Assembly: GCA_021820065.1 (NCBI GenBank)
Contig: JAKAEE010000006.1
Coordinates: forward strand, 1-64,000
Source of the DNA: Bacteroidota bacterium
GTDB lineage: Bacteria; Bacteroidota; Ignavibacteria; Ignavibacteriales; Melioribacteraceae
DNA length: 64,000 bases
Reading direction: 5' to 3'
In this document: one piece after another, positions 8,360 to 18,442 of the stretch
Layout: the number at the start of each line of letters is the position of its first letter
Position numbering within the stretch: the first letter of the stretch is position 1
Program-made: the position numbers and the translations under genes
The notes under the pieces: generated by a model
The model's input: the letters and a program-made list of their open reading frames with translations, nothing else
The model's database searches: none
What the model was told of the DNA's origin: nothing

Positions 8360-10072
8360 TTATAATTTCAATTCCAGTTCACGCCGCGAGGATTCGAAAG
8401 CAATCTTCAGCGATTGATATTTCGATAAATCGTTATCCAATTCCAGCAGATTCTTACCAGGCGAAACTGTTTCAGTTAGAAGTGTTGTCGTTTCACCATC
8501 GCTAACACCGGAAATTTTTATTTTTTCACTCATGTTCGTGAAAAGTAAAATTCTTGAAATTCTATTTTCATACTTGAACAAAACCGGTCTTGCAAAGTAA
8601 TCTGATGCTTGCAGCAACTGATTCATCTCCGGTAATTTTACTTCAACGACGTTGGATGAACCGACGCTTTCATTCCACAATTTGCTTACAGATTTCAACG
8701 CGAAATAGTAATTGACCTGATGCGGATTCGGTATCGCGAACTTAATCGAATTCTGATTTGCCGGAATCAACTCCGAAAAATGAGACGGAAGTAACTCGGC
8801 ATTTTTGTTCGGCAGACTATAAAGTGCAAAGTAACGGATAGAATCCGTCGTTGATGTTGAATCATTGAACTGCCAGTTCATCGAATACAAATTTTTGTCA
8901 TCGCTGATCGTTTTCAAAACAAGATTAGTCGGCGGAGCGGGACGGATGCCATCCAGCCACGTCATTGATGCCGGGAATGTTTTATACGGGAAGAAAGCAA
9001 AGTTGTCATCTTTAATATTGCCGTACCGGAAAAATGAAACGCCGCTCGCATTTATTGCGCGCGCAAATTTTATCATTCTATCCATATCATTTTTCACGTT
9101 TTCCTTGTATGCGGCAATTCCAAGTACAATATTTCTACCGAAAGAATTTCCAGTCCACTCTTTTGCTATAACGTCAAACCTTGGCTTGTCGTCGATCCCC
9201 CAATAAATTTGTGGCGCAAGGTAATCAACAATTCCGCGCTTCAGCCATTCGCGGGAATCTTGATAGACTTCTATTAATCCTTCCCAACCGTTAACGCCGT
9301 TCACATTCTTGTAAATACCGATTGGAGCTGCGCCGACTTTCACAAAATGTTTGACTGCTTTAATTTTTTTGTAGATCAGCGCAACAGCATCGGTAATGTT
9401 ATTCCTTCGCCAATCATCAATCGGAAGACCGTTGCCGTATTTTTCATACGAAAGGCGATCGTCAAAATTTTTACCGGGATACCGAATGTAATCAAGCTGA
9501 ACACCATCGAGATCATATTTCTCAACCATTTCAGCAAGCATGTCCGCAATGTATTCGCGAACTTCCGGCAAACCGGGATCCAGCCAGTAAGATTTTTGAC
9601 CATCGCGAAAATCTTCAATCACCCATTCCGGTTTTCGTTTGGAAATATGATTCGGATCGCTGAGAATGTTGTTTTCAGTTCCGTTGAAACATTTGAAAAT
9701 ATTAACCCATGCATGAATTTCCAATCCGCGCTTGTGTGCCTGCTCAATCGCAAACTTCAGCGGATCGTAAGATGCTGCGCCATTTACAGTGCCTGTGATA
9801 TACGGCGAGAACGGTTCGAAGGAAGAATGAAACAGCGCCATTCCGTTACTGTATGCTTGAAAATAAACTGTGTTAAGATTTTTTGATTTAATGTCATCGA
9901 AGATTTGAATGAGTGCGTGTTTTTGTTTCTCTTGATCGAATGTAGGAGGCGGCCAATCCAATCTGAAGTTTGTTGCAAGCCATACGGCGCGCGTTTCTCT
10001 TTCAAACTGCGCGACGGCAACGTTCGAAAGAACAAACAGAAGGATAAGAGAGACAATAATTTTTTTTGTCAT
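8360..10072 (-). CDS. Family 10 glycosylhydrolase-like protein (GHL10/DUF187)
   Basis: ETRAVWLATNFRLDWPPP, AHKRGLEIHAWVN, LDPGLPEVREYIADMLAEMVEKYDLDGVQLDYIRYP, VDYLAPQIYW. Confidence 0.9.
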   Translation of the reverse strand: MTKKIIVSLILLFVLSNVAVAQFERETRAVWLATNFRLDWPPPTFDQEKQKHALIQIFDDIKSKNLNTVYFQAYSNGMALFHSSFEPFSPYITGTVNGAASYDPLKFAIEQAHKRGLEIHAWVNIFKCFNGTENNILSDPNHISKRKPEWVIEDFRDGQKSYWLDPGLPEVREYIADMLAEMVEKYDLDGVQLDYIRYPGKNFDDRLSYEKYGNGLPIDDWRRNNITDAVALIYKKIKAVKHFVKVGAAPIGIYKNVNGVNGWEGLIEVYQDSREWLKRGIVDYLAPQIYWGIDDKPRFDVIAKEWTGNSFGRNIVLGIAAYKENVKNDMDRMIKFARAINASGVSFFRYGNIKDDNFAFFPYKTFPASMTWLDGIRPAPPTNLVLKTISDDKNLYSMNWQFNDSTSTTDSIRYFALYSLPNKNAELLPSHFSELIPANQNSIKFAIPNPHQVNYYFALKSVSKLWNESVGSSNVVEVKLPEMNQLLQASDYFARPVLFKYENRISRILLFTNMSEKIKISGVSDGETTTLLTETVSPGKNLLELDNDLSKYQSLKIAFESSRRELELKL

Positions 10073-10088
10073 CGAAAAATCTTTCGAC

Positions 10089-11195
10089 TTATTTCAGAAA
10101 ACAGCTTATGCCTTCGTGAATTGCGTTGAACACTTTTGATTCTTCCACTTCCACATCAACGACAAGTTTTCCGATCTCCTTCAGCAGCACAAATCTTATC
10201 TTTTGAGAAATTCCTTTTTTGTCGCGCCGCATAATTTTATAAATGGAATCGGCGTTAAACGCAGCAATGTTTACTTTGTTTTTCAATTTCAGCGGCAGTT
10301 CGAGATAGCGCTGAAACTCTTCCTCCTCAAGCAACCCAATTTCTTTGGAAAGGCACAAAGCGCATACTAATCCTATAGCAACGGCTTGTCCGTGCTTAAC
10401 GGCGTAGTTCTGTTCAACTTCAATTGCATGGGCGAATGTATGACCGAGATTTAAAATTTTTCTAAGACCGTTTTCCGTTTCATCTTTGGTAACTACATCC
10501 CCTTTGAACCGGACGCACTTTTCGATAATCTTGGACGTGACAAGGTTGTCAGCAATCAAAAGCTTATCGAAATTCTTGTTTAAGAAATCAAAGAATGAGA
10601 CGTCGGTAAGAAAAGCATACTTAAGTATTTCGCCAACCCCGCAGATAAGTTCTTCATCTGGCAGAGTTTTCAAAAAGTTCGAATCGATCAAAACAAATTC
10701 GGGTTGGTAAAATGTGCCGATAATGTTTTTCGTTTCACCAAAATTGATTCCCGTTTTACCGCCGACCGAACTATCAACCGCAGCAAGTAAAGTAGTAGGA
10801 ATTTGAACGAGCTGAACGCCGCGGGCAAAAGTTGAAGCGACATAACCGGCAATATCGCCGGTTATTCCTCCGCCGATTGCAATGATCAAAGTATCGCGCC
10901 CGAATTCATTTTGTATTAACGCTGAATACATTTTTTCAACGCTTGCCGCGCTCTTATTTTTTTCGCCGCCGTCAAATTCATAAATGAAATATCTTTTACC
11001 CAGACTACGTTTTAACTCCTCCACCTTTTCATGGTGCAGTTCCAACACTTTCCGATCAGCAATGACAAAAACATTTTTGTAGAACTGTTTTGCGCTTATC
11101 AATTTCGGAAGTTGAGCAATAGAATTTGCACCGACGTAAACCGGGTATGTTTTGCGCGGGACTTTTATTTCAATCTTTTTCATCGAAAAATTCAT
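10089..11195 (-). CDS. aroB: 3-dehydroquinate synthase
   Basis: AIGGGITGDIAGYVASTFARGVQLVQIPTTLLAAVDSSVGGKTGIN; LNLGHTFAHAIE. Confidence 0.95.
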   Translation of the reverse strand: MNFSMKKIEIKVPRKTYPVYVGANSIAQLPKLISAKQFYKNVFVIADRKVLELHHEKVEELKRSLGKRYFIYEFDGGEKNKSAASVEKMYSALIQNEFGRDTLIIAIGGGITGDIAGYVASTFARGVQLVQIPTTLLAAVDSSVGGKTGINFGETKNIIGTFYQPEFVLIDSNFLKTLPDEELICGVGEILKYAFLTDVSFFDFLNKNFDKLLIADNLVTSKIIEKCVRFKGDVVTKDETENGLRKILNLGHTFAHAIEVEQNYAVKHGQAVAIGLVCALCLSKEIGLLEEEEFQRYLELPLKLKNKVNIAAFNADSIYKIMRRDKKGISQKIRFVLLKEIGKLVVDVEVEESKVFNAIHEGISCFLK

Positions 11196-11724
11196 TTATT
11201 TTTTTTGCTAGTCTATCAACAGTCCTACCAAGCGGCTGTGAATCGGTTTCCATAACTATATCAGCTTTCTCATAGAACTCTTTTCGCTTCTCAAGCATTT
11301 CATTTATCCGATTCATAAAATCATCTTCGGAATTTTCACTCAGCACCATGTCTTTGAACAGCGGGCGATCAATTTTATTCTTCAACCGTTTGTACAGGTT
11401 ATCGGGCGAAACTTTCAAATAAATAATCTTTCCGGTTCTCTTGAGCAGATCAAAATTATTTTTATTTGTAATTGTTCCGCCGCCTAATGAAATCACGGCA
11501 GATTTACTTTCCGAAAGATGTTTCAGCGTTTTGCTTTCAAGTTCTCTAAAATAATCTTCCCCCTTCTTTTCAAAAATTTCGATAATAGTCTGCTTCTCTT
11601 CATCCTCTATTACTTTATCTAGATCAAAGAACTCAAAACCGAGTACGTTTGCTAGAATTGGTCCGATCGTGCTTTTTCCGCTCGTCATAAATCCGGTTAG
11701 ATACACTAATCTGTTAGACATCAA
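11170..11724 (-). CDS. aroK: Shikimate kinase
   Basis: LTGFMTSGKSTIGPILANVLGFEFFDLDKVIE; VISLGGGTI; RPLF; overlaps aroB. Confidence 0.93.
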   Translation of the reverse strand: MMSNRLVYLTGFMTSGKSTIGPILANVLGFEFFDLDKVIEDEEKQTIIEIFEKKGEDYFRELESKTLKHLSESKSAVISLGGGTITNKNNFDLLKRTGKIIYLKVSPDNLYKRLKNKIDRPLFKDMVLSENSEDDFMNRINEMLEKRKEFYEKADIVMETDSQPLGRTVDRLAKKINEFFDEKD

Positions 11725-11799
11725 ATGTTATAGGGAAATTTGGAACTTAATATAATTAATCGCCGGTGAAGTTTTAAAGGTGTTTTGGAAGTTTCTCTT

Positions 11800-12510
11800 T
11801 TACAATCCGAAATTCAGAACCGCGCCGATTGTAAATGTAATTCCGTCAATGATAACTTTTGAATCGAACGATTGTGCCGGAAGCAGAAACGTTCTACCTT
11901 CGTAATTAACAATCTTGTTGGAGTATGTGCTTCTCATTTCAAAATCCGGCTCTCGAAAACGCATCTGTCCGCGTATTGCAATAAAACTGTTAACAAGGTA
12001 ATCCATACCGACTGAGACTTGAATTCCATAACCGATTTTTCTGCTGCTATTTGAAACGGTAACGTCGCCTACTTCCCGGATTTGTTCACCGAGGTAAAAG
12101 CCCATTCCGCCGCCCATAAAAAATTTAAATAGCTCGGTTGAAAACGGGAGCTGATAGTAGATCGACAATTCAACCGGAATCACTTTGTAACCGTCTGTGA
12201 CTTTAGCTGCGGTGCCGCCAAGATTCATTGTGTTACCAAAAGTTTTTTTTATGTACTCGGAGCTTATTCCAAAAAGAATTGATTCGGAATATTGGTACCG
12301 CAGCTCGGCAGAGTAGCTCGAAATTTTATCCAGCGACTGACTTGTATTTCTAATAACCGGATCCGGTGAATTGGGCTGAAGATAAAGCTGTGATGTTGTT
12401 GTGTAGTTCAGGTTAAGCGATAGGCCAAAATCTTTTCCGTTTGCCTGGGCAAACAGAACTACGGGAAGAATAACCAAAATGAAAAATATTTTTGCTGGGT
12501 ATGCTTTCAT
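11800..12510 (-). CDS. Outer-membrane beta-barrel-like protein
   Basis: Signal peptide, alternating beta-strand pattern, C-terminal FTIGAVLNFGL. Confidence 0.65.
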   Translation of the reverse strand: MKAYPAKIFFILVILPVVLFAQANGKDFGLSLNLNYTTTSQLYLQPNSPDPVIRNTSQSLDKISSYSAELRYQYSESILFGISSEYIKKTFGNTMNLGGTAAKVTDGYKVIPVELSIYYQLPFSTELFKFFMGGGMGFYLGEQIREVGDVTVSNSSRKIGYGIQVSVGMDYLVNSFIAIRGQMRFREPDFEMRSTYSNKIVNYEGRTFLLPAQSFDSKVIIDGITFTIGAVLNFGL

Positions 12511-12554
12511 AACCTAACGGGAAATTCAGAAATCAATCGGTAAATGTAAAGTGC

Positions 12555-12594
12555 AAAAAAAAGCCGTCAACGATAACTCGCGACGGCTTTTTTG
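12555..12594 (-). terminator. Rho-independent terminator after the PPIase gene
   Basis: AAAAAAGCCGTC...GACGGCTTTTTT stem with T/A tracts on both sides. Confidence 0.8.
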
Positions 12595-12609
12595 TAAGAA
12601 TTCATACAA

Positions 12610-14703
12610 TCAATAGCGGTAGAACAAGTATCTGTTGTCAACTATGTCCGCTTCTTTCTTAATATTTTGAAGCCACTGACTAAAGAACCGGCTCTTTTTA
12701 TTCTTCAACAATTCTTTTTTGATGTCGGCTTTCTGGTAATCGAATAAAGCCGGGTCATATTTCGTTCTGTACTTAACCTTTATCAAGTAAGCGCCAAGAG
12801 AACCTTTGACCGGCTGAGACCATTTGTTGATATCACCTTTGAAAGAATAATCCGAGAACGCAAACTCGCGTCCTACGCCAGGAATGCTGCCTGCGGTTGT
12901 GAATTCAGTAGCCGTAGAATCAACTTTTGCTGACGGCCAAATTGTTTTAGCAACCGACGCGTCTCCGCTATCTCCAATTTTAGATTTGATTTCTGCAGCA
13001 AGCGACATTGCTTTCTCTATTTTTTTCTGATGCAGAACAACATTTTTGATTGTCGCTTTAACGTCGTCAAATTTTTTCTCGCCCGGTTTGATAACATCCG
13101 AAACCATCGCAACAACATAGCCGGCAGGTACTTTGTAAACATCGCTCACTTTGCCAACGCTGTTATCGAAAGCCCATTTAACCAAAGCAGCGTTTATTCC
13201 AAGTCCTGCTATAGCTTGCGCGTCTTGATTAAACGGCGGAGTTTCAACTACGGCGTACTTCATCAACTTAGCTTCGGATTCCAAACCGTTTTCCTTTGCG
13301 ATATAAGAAAGATCGGTTGCATCCTGGTAAATTTTATCTGATGTAGTTGCCGAGATTTGAATTTTATTCACAATCTTTTCTACTACAAAGTCGGTGCTGG
13401 ATTTGTCCGTAACTTTAATAATGTGATAACCGAATTGAGTCTTTATGGGTTTCTGAATCACTCCGATTTTTCCGTTAAAACATGCGTCTTCGAACGGCTT
13501 AACCATTTGTCCTTTACCGAACCATCCCAAATCACCCCCTTGAAATTTACTTCCGTCATCGGACTTCTCTTTTGCAACAGTCGCAAAGTCGGCGCCTTTC
13601 ATCAGTTCGTTGTAAATGCTCATCGCTTTTTCATAATCAGCTTTATCGTTGCCGGTCGATCTAACCAAAATGTGAGATGCTCTTACTTCATCCTTCTTTG
13701 CTTTAACTTTATTGACAAGTTTGTAAACAACATATCCTTCATAGGTCGCAACTGGACCGATAATATCGTTAACCTTTGCTTTTGTGAGCAAGTCCCTTAC
13801 CTGAGCCGGCAAACTTGCTAAAGAAACCGTGTCTTTCGAATAAGGACGTTCGGAGTAAATCTCAATATATTTTTTGAATGAAGTGGTATCGCCTTCTAAT
13901 TTCTTAACAACTTCTTCAAGATTTTTTTTGATGCTTAACGAATCTCCCTGAGAAGCTTGGCGGCGGAACAGAACATATTTCAGTTTCCGCTGAGCTTCTA
14001 TTTTGTAATCTTCAGGATGTTCGTCGTAATATTTTTTCAGCTCGTCGTCGGATACTTTCACATCGTTATCAGAAATGCTGTTGGCATCAATCATAACGTA
14101 ATCCGCTTTCATCTTTATGTTCTGTTTGAAAAAGTTGTCTTTGGCTTCTTCATCGCTAACGGTAAGTGATGCCGTGAGATAATCCTGTAATTTTTGTTGA
14201 ATAAGCTGCTGACGTATCTGTTCTTCAACCTGAATTACAATTTCTTTGTTGCGCGGGTCTCTCATTGCCTGTTCGTAAAGCTGGCGATTAAAATTTCCCG
14301 TTGAATCGGTAAATTGTTTTTTCAACTGTTCAGGTGGATTAGGGCCAAGCAGCGCATTTCTGATTTCATCATCCGTAACGATTATTCCAAATTGCTTAAC
14401 CTTCTTGTCAACTAACTTCTGAGTTACAAGAGCATCCCAAACCTGATCACGGAAATAATCCATTTGAGATTCATCTATTGATTGTCCGCTCTGCTGCTCC
14501 TGGCTTTTTCGTGCTCTGTCAACTAGGTTAGAATATTCTTGGTAAGTAACGTCTTCTCCGTCAATCGAACCCACGACTTGTTTCTGCTGATGGAAAAAAT
14601 CTGTTAGTTTGGAATCCGAAAGGATCATAAACAATACAAAAATACCGCCGACAAGAAACATAAACCACGGGGCAAGACTTCTCATCTTGGCCATCATTGG
14701 CAT
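12610..14703 (-). CDS. Peptidylprolyl isomerase, PpiD/SurA-like, membrane anchored
   Basis: N-terminal TM, SurA_N-like region, parvulin motif RASHILVRSTGNDKADYEKAMSIYNELMKGADFATVAKEKSDDGSKFQGGDLGWFGKGQMVKPFEDACF. Confidence 0.9.
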   Translation of the reverse strand: MPMMAKMRSLAPWFMFLVGGIFVLFMILSDSKLTDFFHQQKQVVGSIDGEDVTYQEYSNLVDRARKSQEQQSGQSIDESQMDYFRDQVWDALVTQKLVDKKVKQFGIIVTDDEIRNALLGPNPPEQLKKQFTDSTGNFNRQLYEQAMRDPRNKEIVIQVEEQIRQQLIQQKLQDYLTASLTVSDEEAKDNFFKQNIKMKADYVMIDANSISDNDVKVSDDELKKYYDEHPEDYKIEAQRKLKYVLFRRQASQGDSLSIKKNLEEVVKKLEGDTTSFKKYIEIYSERPYSKDTVSLASLPAQVRDLLTKAKVNDIIGPVATYEGYVVYKLVNKVKAKKDEVRASHILVRSTGNDKADYEKAMSIYNELMKGADFATVAKEKSDDGSKFQGGDLGWFGKGQMVKPFEDACFNGKIGVIQKPIKTQFGYHIIKVTDKSSTDFVVEKIVNKIQISATTSDKIYQDATDLSYIAKENGLESEAKLMKYAVVETPPFNQDAQAIAGLGINAALVKWAFDNSVGKVSDVYKVPAGYVVAMVSDVIKPGEKKFDDVKATIKNVVLHQKKIEKAMSLAAEIKSKIGDSGDASVAKTIWPSAKVDSTATEFTTAGSIPGVGREFAFSDYSFKGDINKWSQPVKGSLGAYLIKVKYRTKYDPALFDYQKADIKKELLKNKKSRFFSQWLQNIKKEADIVDNRYLFYRY

Positions 14704-14941
14704 AAAAAACGACCTCCGCTTTAGAAATAATAGAAATTTTAGGCGCTAAATTTAGATACACCGCCTTTCAAATGCAATTTTAAGACGAATATAAAACATG
14801 CGTTATACTGACGTGTTCCTGCTATTTAGCAATGAAACAAATTCTTTTATGGGTGGTAAGATTCAAGAAATTAACGAAAAATTCATTTGGAATTGAAAAC
14901 AGGGGGGGCTAATTTGTGCAGAAATTTTTTGGAGATCTCAA

Positions 14942-15157
14942 ATGCCTCTGGATTTTTTTAACGTCTGGCTGCCGTACATTTATCTCTATGTAGGCGGCGG
15001 AATATTTTTTGTCGCCGGTATGATTCTCATCAGAAGGACAAAAGCTATAGATATGCGCCTCAAGCGCGATCGTTTCTGGTGGAAAATAATGTTGTTGGGC
15101 TTTGTTTACTACGCAATAATCCACTTAATTTTAATCATCGCTGCACTTTATTGGTGA
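14942..15157 (+). CDS. Small two-TM membrane protein adjacent to symporter
   Basis: 71 aa, two hydrophobic segments, 1 bp from the next gene. Confidence 0.65.
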   Translation: MPLDFFNVWLPYIYLYVGGGIFFVAGMILIRRTKAIDMRLKRDRFWWKIMLLGFVYYAIIHLILIIAALYW

Positions 15158-15158
15158 G

Positions 15159-17279
15159 ATGAATATGACGCAAATTCATAATATAGGAACTGAACTTGAT
15201 TGGGTGGTGCTGATAATTTACATGGTAGCGATGCTGCTCTTCGGCACTTACTTTGCAAAATACAACAAGGATACAAACGATTTTTTCTTTGGCGGAAGAA
15301 GATTCACTTGGTGGATAATCGCTATGTCGATTGTCGCAACCGGAATCAGCAGCCATAGCTTTGTTAAATATTCTGCGATGGGTTTCAAATACGGATTTTC
15401 ATCATCGATGTCTTACATGAACGATTGGTTTTTTGTGCCGTTCTTTCTCTTCGGCTGGCTTCCAATAATTGTCTATTCCAAAATTCGATCTATACCGGAA
15501 TATTTCGAAAGAAGGTTTTCGCCATCGGCAAGATTTTTTGTAACGATCTTACAACTGATGTATCTGATCGGTTACGTCGGCATCGGCTTTCTTACGATGG
15601 GCAAAGCAATTATGCCGTTGATGCCGGAACATCTTACAGTTTTTGGTTTCCAAATTCATATTACGCTTATGGGACTTATTTGGGTTACGGCAATTGTTGT
15701 TGGAAGCTACATAACATTCGGCGGACAGACGGCGGTAATTTTCACAGACCTTGTACAAGGCGCCATGCTTTTGTTTGCCGGTCTCATGGTATTTATAGTT
15801 GGCGTTGCTTATGTGGGAGGATGGCACTCTTTCTGGAATCTTCTTCCGGCATCGTGGAAACTTCCGTTCGCCGGATTTAACTCCCCCGCCGAGTTTAATT
15901 CAGTTGGAACATTTTGGGAAGATGCAATTGCCGGTTCCGTTGGTTTCTTGTTCATGAACATGGGTTTGATCATGCGGTTCATGGCAACAAAAAATGTTCA
16001 CGAAGGAAGAAAAGCGGCAACGGTAAATATTCTTTTTATGCTTCCAATCTCTGCAATTGTTGTGGGCGGCGGCGGATGGGTTGCAAAAGCAATTTCTGTT
16101 CTCAACCCAAATCTTATTCCTAAAAATGTGAATCCGGACAGCATTTTTGTATTGGTTTCAAATATTATCACCGGTCCCGGAGTATTTGGATTTGTGATTG
16201 CAGCTATTGCTGCTGCATTGATGTCAACCGTAAGTACTTTACTGAATGCAACCGCGGCAATTTGGGTAAACGATGTTGATAAGCCGGTTAGAGTTTGGTT
16301 GAAAAAGATTAAACGCGATGATCCTTCCGATGAAAAGCGCGCAATGATGGTCGCTCGTGTATCGACAGCCGCATTCACAGTTCTTGGCGTGCTGGCAGTT
16401 TATGCCTTCAGTTCATACCCAACTGTTTATCAAGCGCATGCATTTTTCCATGCAACACTTACTCCTCCATTGATGATCGCAATTTTCTTTGGCGCATTTT
16501 GGAAAAAGTTTACTCCCGCCGGACTCATTTCAACGGTTGTCGGCGGTGTTGCACTAATGTTATTGGGATTCAGATTCCCGCTCGAGCTTATTCAGCCGAT
16601 AGCCCACGGCACGCCTTACGATCCAATTCATCCTTTTACTTACATGGCTGCTTTGTATAACTTAATTGTTTGTACCGGCGTTGCGGTAATAGTCACTCTG
16701 CTTCAGAAACAATTGAAGCATATCGCATCAAGAATCAAAAAGATTCCGAATCACAATGTTATAATGTATTCAATGGTGGTGTTCATTGTTGCCGTTTTCA
16801 TTATCGACATCCTGGACATTTTCTTCAAGATCAATATTTCTCCTCTTGCCGGACTTGTGACCTTAACGATTTTTATGACAATATGCGTTGCATTGGTAAC
16901 AACTTTTTACGTTAAGTACGATGCCGAAGCACAAACGACCGGGCTTACTGTTTGGTCAATTCATAAAGCGAAAGAATGGTTCAAAGGAAGCAAACTTAAC
17001 GAACGAGAAGGCGAGAATGTAAAAGTTCATTATAAAATTGTTGACGGCGATGAAGACGTAATTAATTTTTCTCAAAAGGATATGCACAAGATGGCAGCAG
17101 AGCCCGGCGACCTCGTTTACATTACCGATACAAGAAAATGGCTGGGCGGATTAAAATCTTGTCATTCTGTATTCGGCAAACCGCACAAAGAAGACGGTAT
17201 TGTTTATTTCAGGAATCTGCATCTTGGCAAAGGTCTTTTTGTTGAAGGGAGATTATTGGAAGCTGAAAAAGAAATGTGA
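15159..17279 (+). CDS. Sodium:solute symporter family protein (SSS/SLC5) with C-terminal cytosolic extension
   Basis: FFGGRRFTWWIIAMSIVATGISSHSFV, multiple TMs, FVIAAIAAALMSTVSTLLNATAAIWVNDV. Confidence 0.9.
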   Translation: MNMTQIHNIGTELDWVVLIIYMVAMLLFGTYFAKYNKDTNDFFFGGRRFTWWIIAMSIVATGISSHSFVKYSAMGFKYGFSSSMSYMNDWFFVPFFLFGWLPIIVYSKIRSIPEYFERRFSPSARFFVTILQLMYLIGYVGIGFLTMGKAIMPLMPEHLTVFGFQIHITLMGLIWVTAIVVGSYITFGGQTAVIFTDLVQGAMLLFAGLMVFIVGVAYVGGWHSFWNLLPASWKLPFAGFNSPAEFNSVGTFWEDAIAGSVGFLFMNMGLIMRFMATKNVHEGRKAATVNILFMLPISAIVVGGGGWVAKAISVLNPNLIPKNVNPDSIFVLVSNIITGPGVFGFVIAAIAAALMSTVSTLLNATAAIWVNDVDKPVRVWLKKIKRDDPSDEKRAMMVARVSTAAFTVLGVLAVYAFSSYPTVYQAHAFFHATLTPPLMIAIFFGAFWKKFTPAGLISTVVGGVALMLLGFRFPLELIQPIAHGTPYDPIHPFTYMAALYNLIVCTGVAVIVTLLQKQLKHIASRIKKIPNHNVIMYSMVVFIVAVFIIDILDIFFKINISPLAGLVTLTIFMTICVALVTTFYVKYDAEAQTTGLTVWSIHKAKEWFKGSKLNEREGENVKVHYKIVDGDEDVINFSQKDMHKMAAEPGDLVYITDTRKWLGGLKSCHSVFGKPHKEDGIVYFRNLHLGKGLFVEGRLLEAEKEM

Positions 17280-17310
17280 TTTTTTAGGATTCAGAAATAA
17301 AAAGACAAAA

Positions 17311-17345
17311 AGAAGAAGGGCGGCATTTAGCTGCCCTTTTTCTTT
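17311..17345. terminator. Bidirectional hairpin between convergent symporter and coaD
   Basis: AAGAAGGGCGGCATTTAGCTGCCCTTTTTCTTT. Confidence 0.7.
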
Positions 17346-17821
17346 GGTGGAAATTTTTCATTAAGTTTTTTCAAAACTATTGGCGTAACAAATTCTGCAA
17401 CGTTTCCGTGAAATTGTGCAAGGTTTCGGATGATGGTCGAGTTCAAATAAGTATATCTTGCATGAGGCATTAGAAGTATCGTCGTAATGTCGCCGGCAAG
17501 TTTCCGGTTCATTAATGCCATCTGAAATTCATATTCAAAATCACTCACGGCGCGCAATCCACGGATAATTCCAACAGCGCCTACATTCTTCGCGTGATCA
17601 ACGACCAGTCCGTCAAAGGAATCAACTCTAACTTTATCATACCCTTTCAAACTCTCCCGCAGCATTTCAACGCGTTCTTCAACGCTGAACAACGCCGTCT
17701 TACCAGGATTCTTTGCAACGGTAACAATAACCTCGTCAAACAATTCAACAGCGCGATCAATAATGTCAATGTGTCCTTTAGTTACAGGATCAAAAGTGCC
17801 GGGATAAATTACTTTTGCCAT
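17327..17821 (-). CDS. coaD: Pantetheine-phosphate adenylyltransferase
   Basis: MAKVIYPGTFDPVTKGHIDIIDRA; GIIRGLRAVSDFEYEFQMALMNRKL. Confidence 0.96.
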   Translation of the reverse strand: MAKVIYPGTFDPVTKGHIDIIDRAVELFDEVIVTVAKNPGKTALFSVEERVEMLRESLKGYDKVRVDSFDGLVVDHAKNVGAVGIIRGLRAVSDFEYEFQMALMNRKLAGDITTILLMPHARYTYLNSTIIRNLAQFHGNVAEFVTPIVLKKLNEKFPPKKKGS

Positions 17822-17866
17822 AGCGTCATCCTTTTATCAATAGAAAAATAATAGTTTGATTGTGAT

Positions 17867-18442
17867 TTACAAATCACTTGCAAGCTTAATTCGATCTGTA
17901 GATTCAAAAAGATAAATCAAACTGTCCCCCAATCTTTTCTGAGCCGCCTTTCCGAACGCGCCTTCATCTTCTTTTTGTGTTTGAATTGAGCGTTCGACCA
18001 GCAGAATTCCATCGCCGCTTAAAAAACCGTTAGTTAGAATATTCTGAACAACTTTATGAATATCATTCTTAAAAAACGGCGGATCGGCAAGTATCAGGTT
18101 GTACTTCTCATGTTCGGACATTTTTGAAAATCGAACGGCTTCCATTCTAAAAATTTTGCATTCGTCGTCTGCGCCAAGTGAAGCGATATTCTCTTGAAGC
18201 ATTTTTGAAACGTGAAAATCTTTTTCAACAAAATGTACTTCGCCAGCACCGCGGCTGAGAGCTTCCAGACCTAACGAGCCGGAACCGGCATAAACATCGC
18301 AGACTTTTATTTCATCAAAATCGATTGAATGAACCAGATAATTGAAAAGCGACTCTTTCACTTTGTCGGTTGTCGGTCTAACCAATTTTGAGTTTGGAAA
18401 CTTTATTATCCGACCCTTGAATTTTCCGGCGATGATTCTCAT
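17867..18442 (-). CDS. rsmD: 16S rRNA (guanine(966)-N(2))-methyltransferase RsmD
   Basis: MRIIAGKFKGR...RPTTDKVKESLFNYL; VCDVYAGSGSLGLEALSRGA; LILADPPF. Confidence 0.93.
   Translation of the reverse strand: MRIIAGKFKGRIIKFPNSKLVRPTTDKVKESLFNYLVHSIDFDEIKVCDVYAGSGSLGLEALSRGAGEVHFVEKDFHVSKMLQENIASLGADDECKIFRMEAVRFSKMSEHEKYNLILADPPFFKNDIHKVVQNILTNGFLSGDGILLVERSIQTQKEDEGAFGKAAQKRLGDSLIYLFESTDRIKLASDL

Noticed and set aside
9347-9886. 179-aa plus-strand ORF
   Set aside because: Antisense to the GHL10 gene, which has clear family motifs.
13357-13821. 154-aa plus-strand ORF
   Set aside because: Antisense to the PPIase gene; no recognisable motifs.
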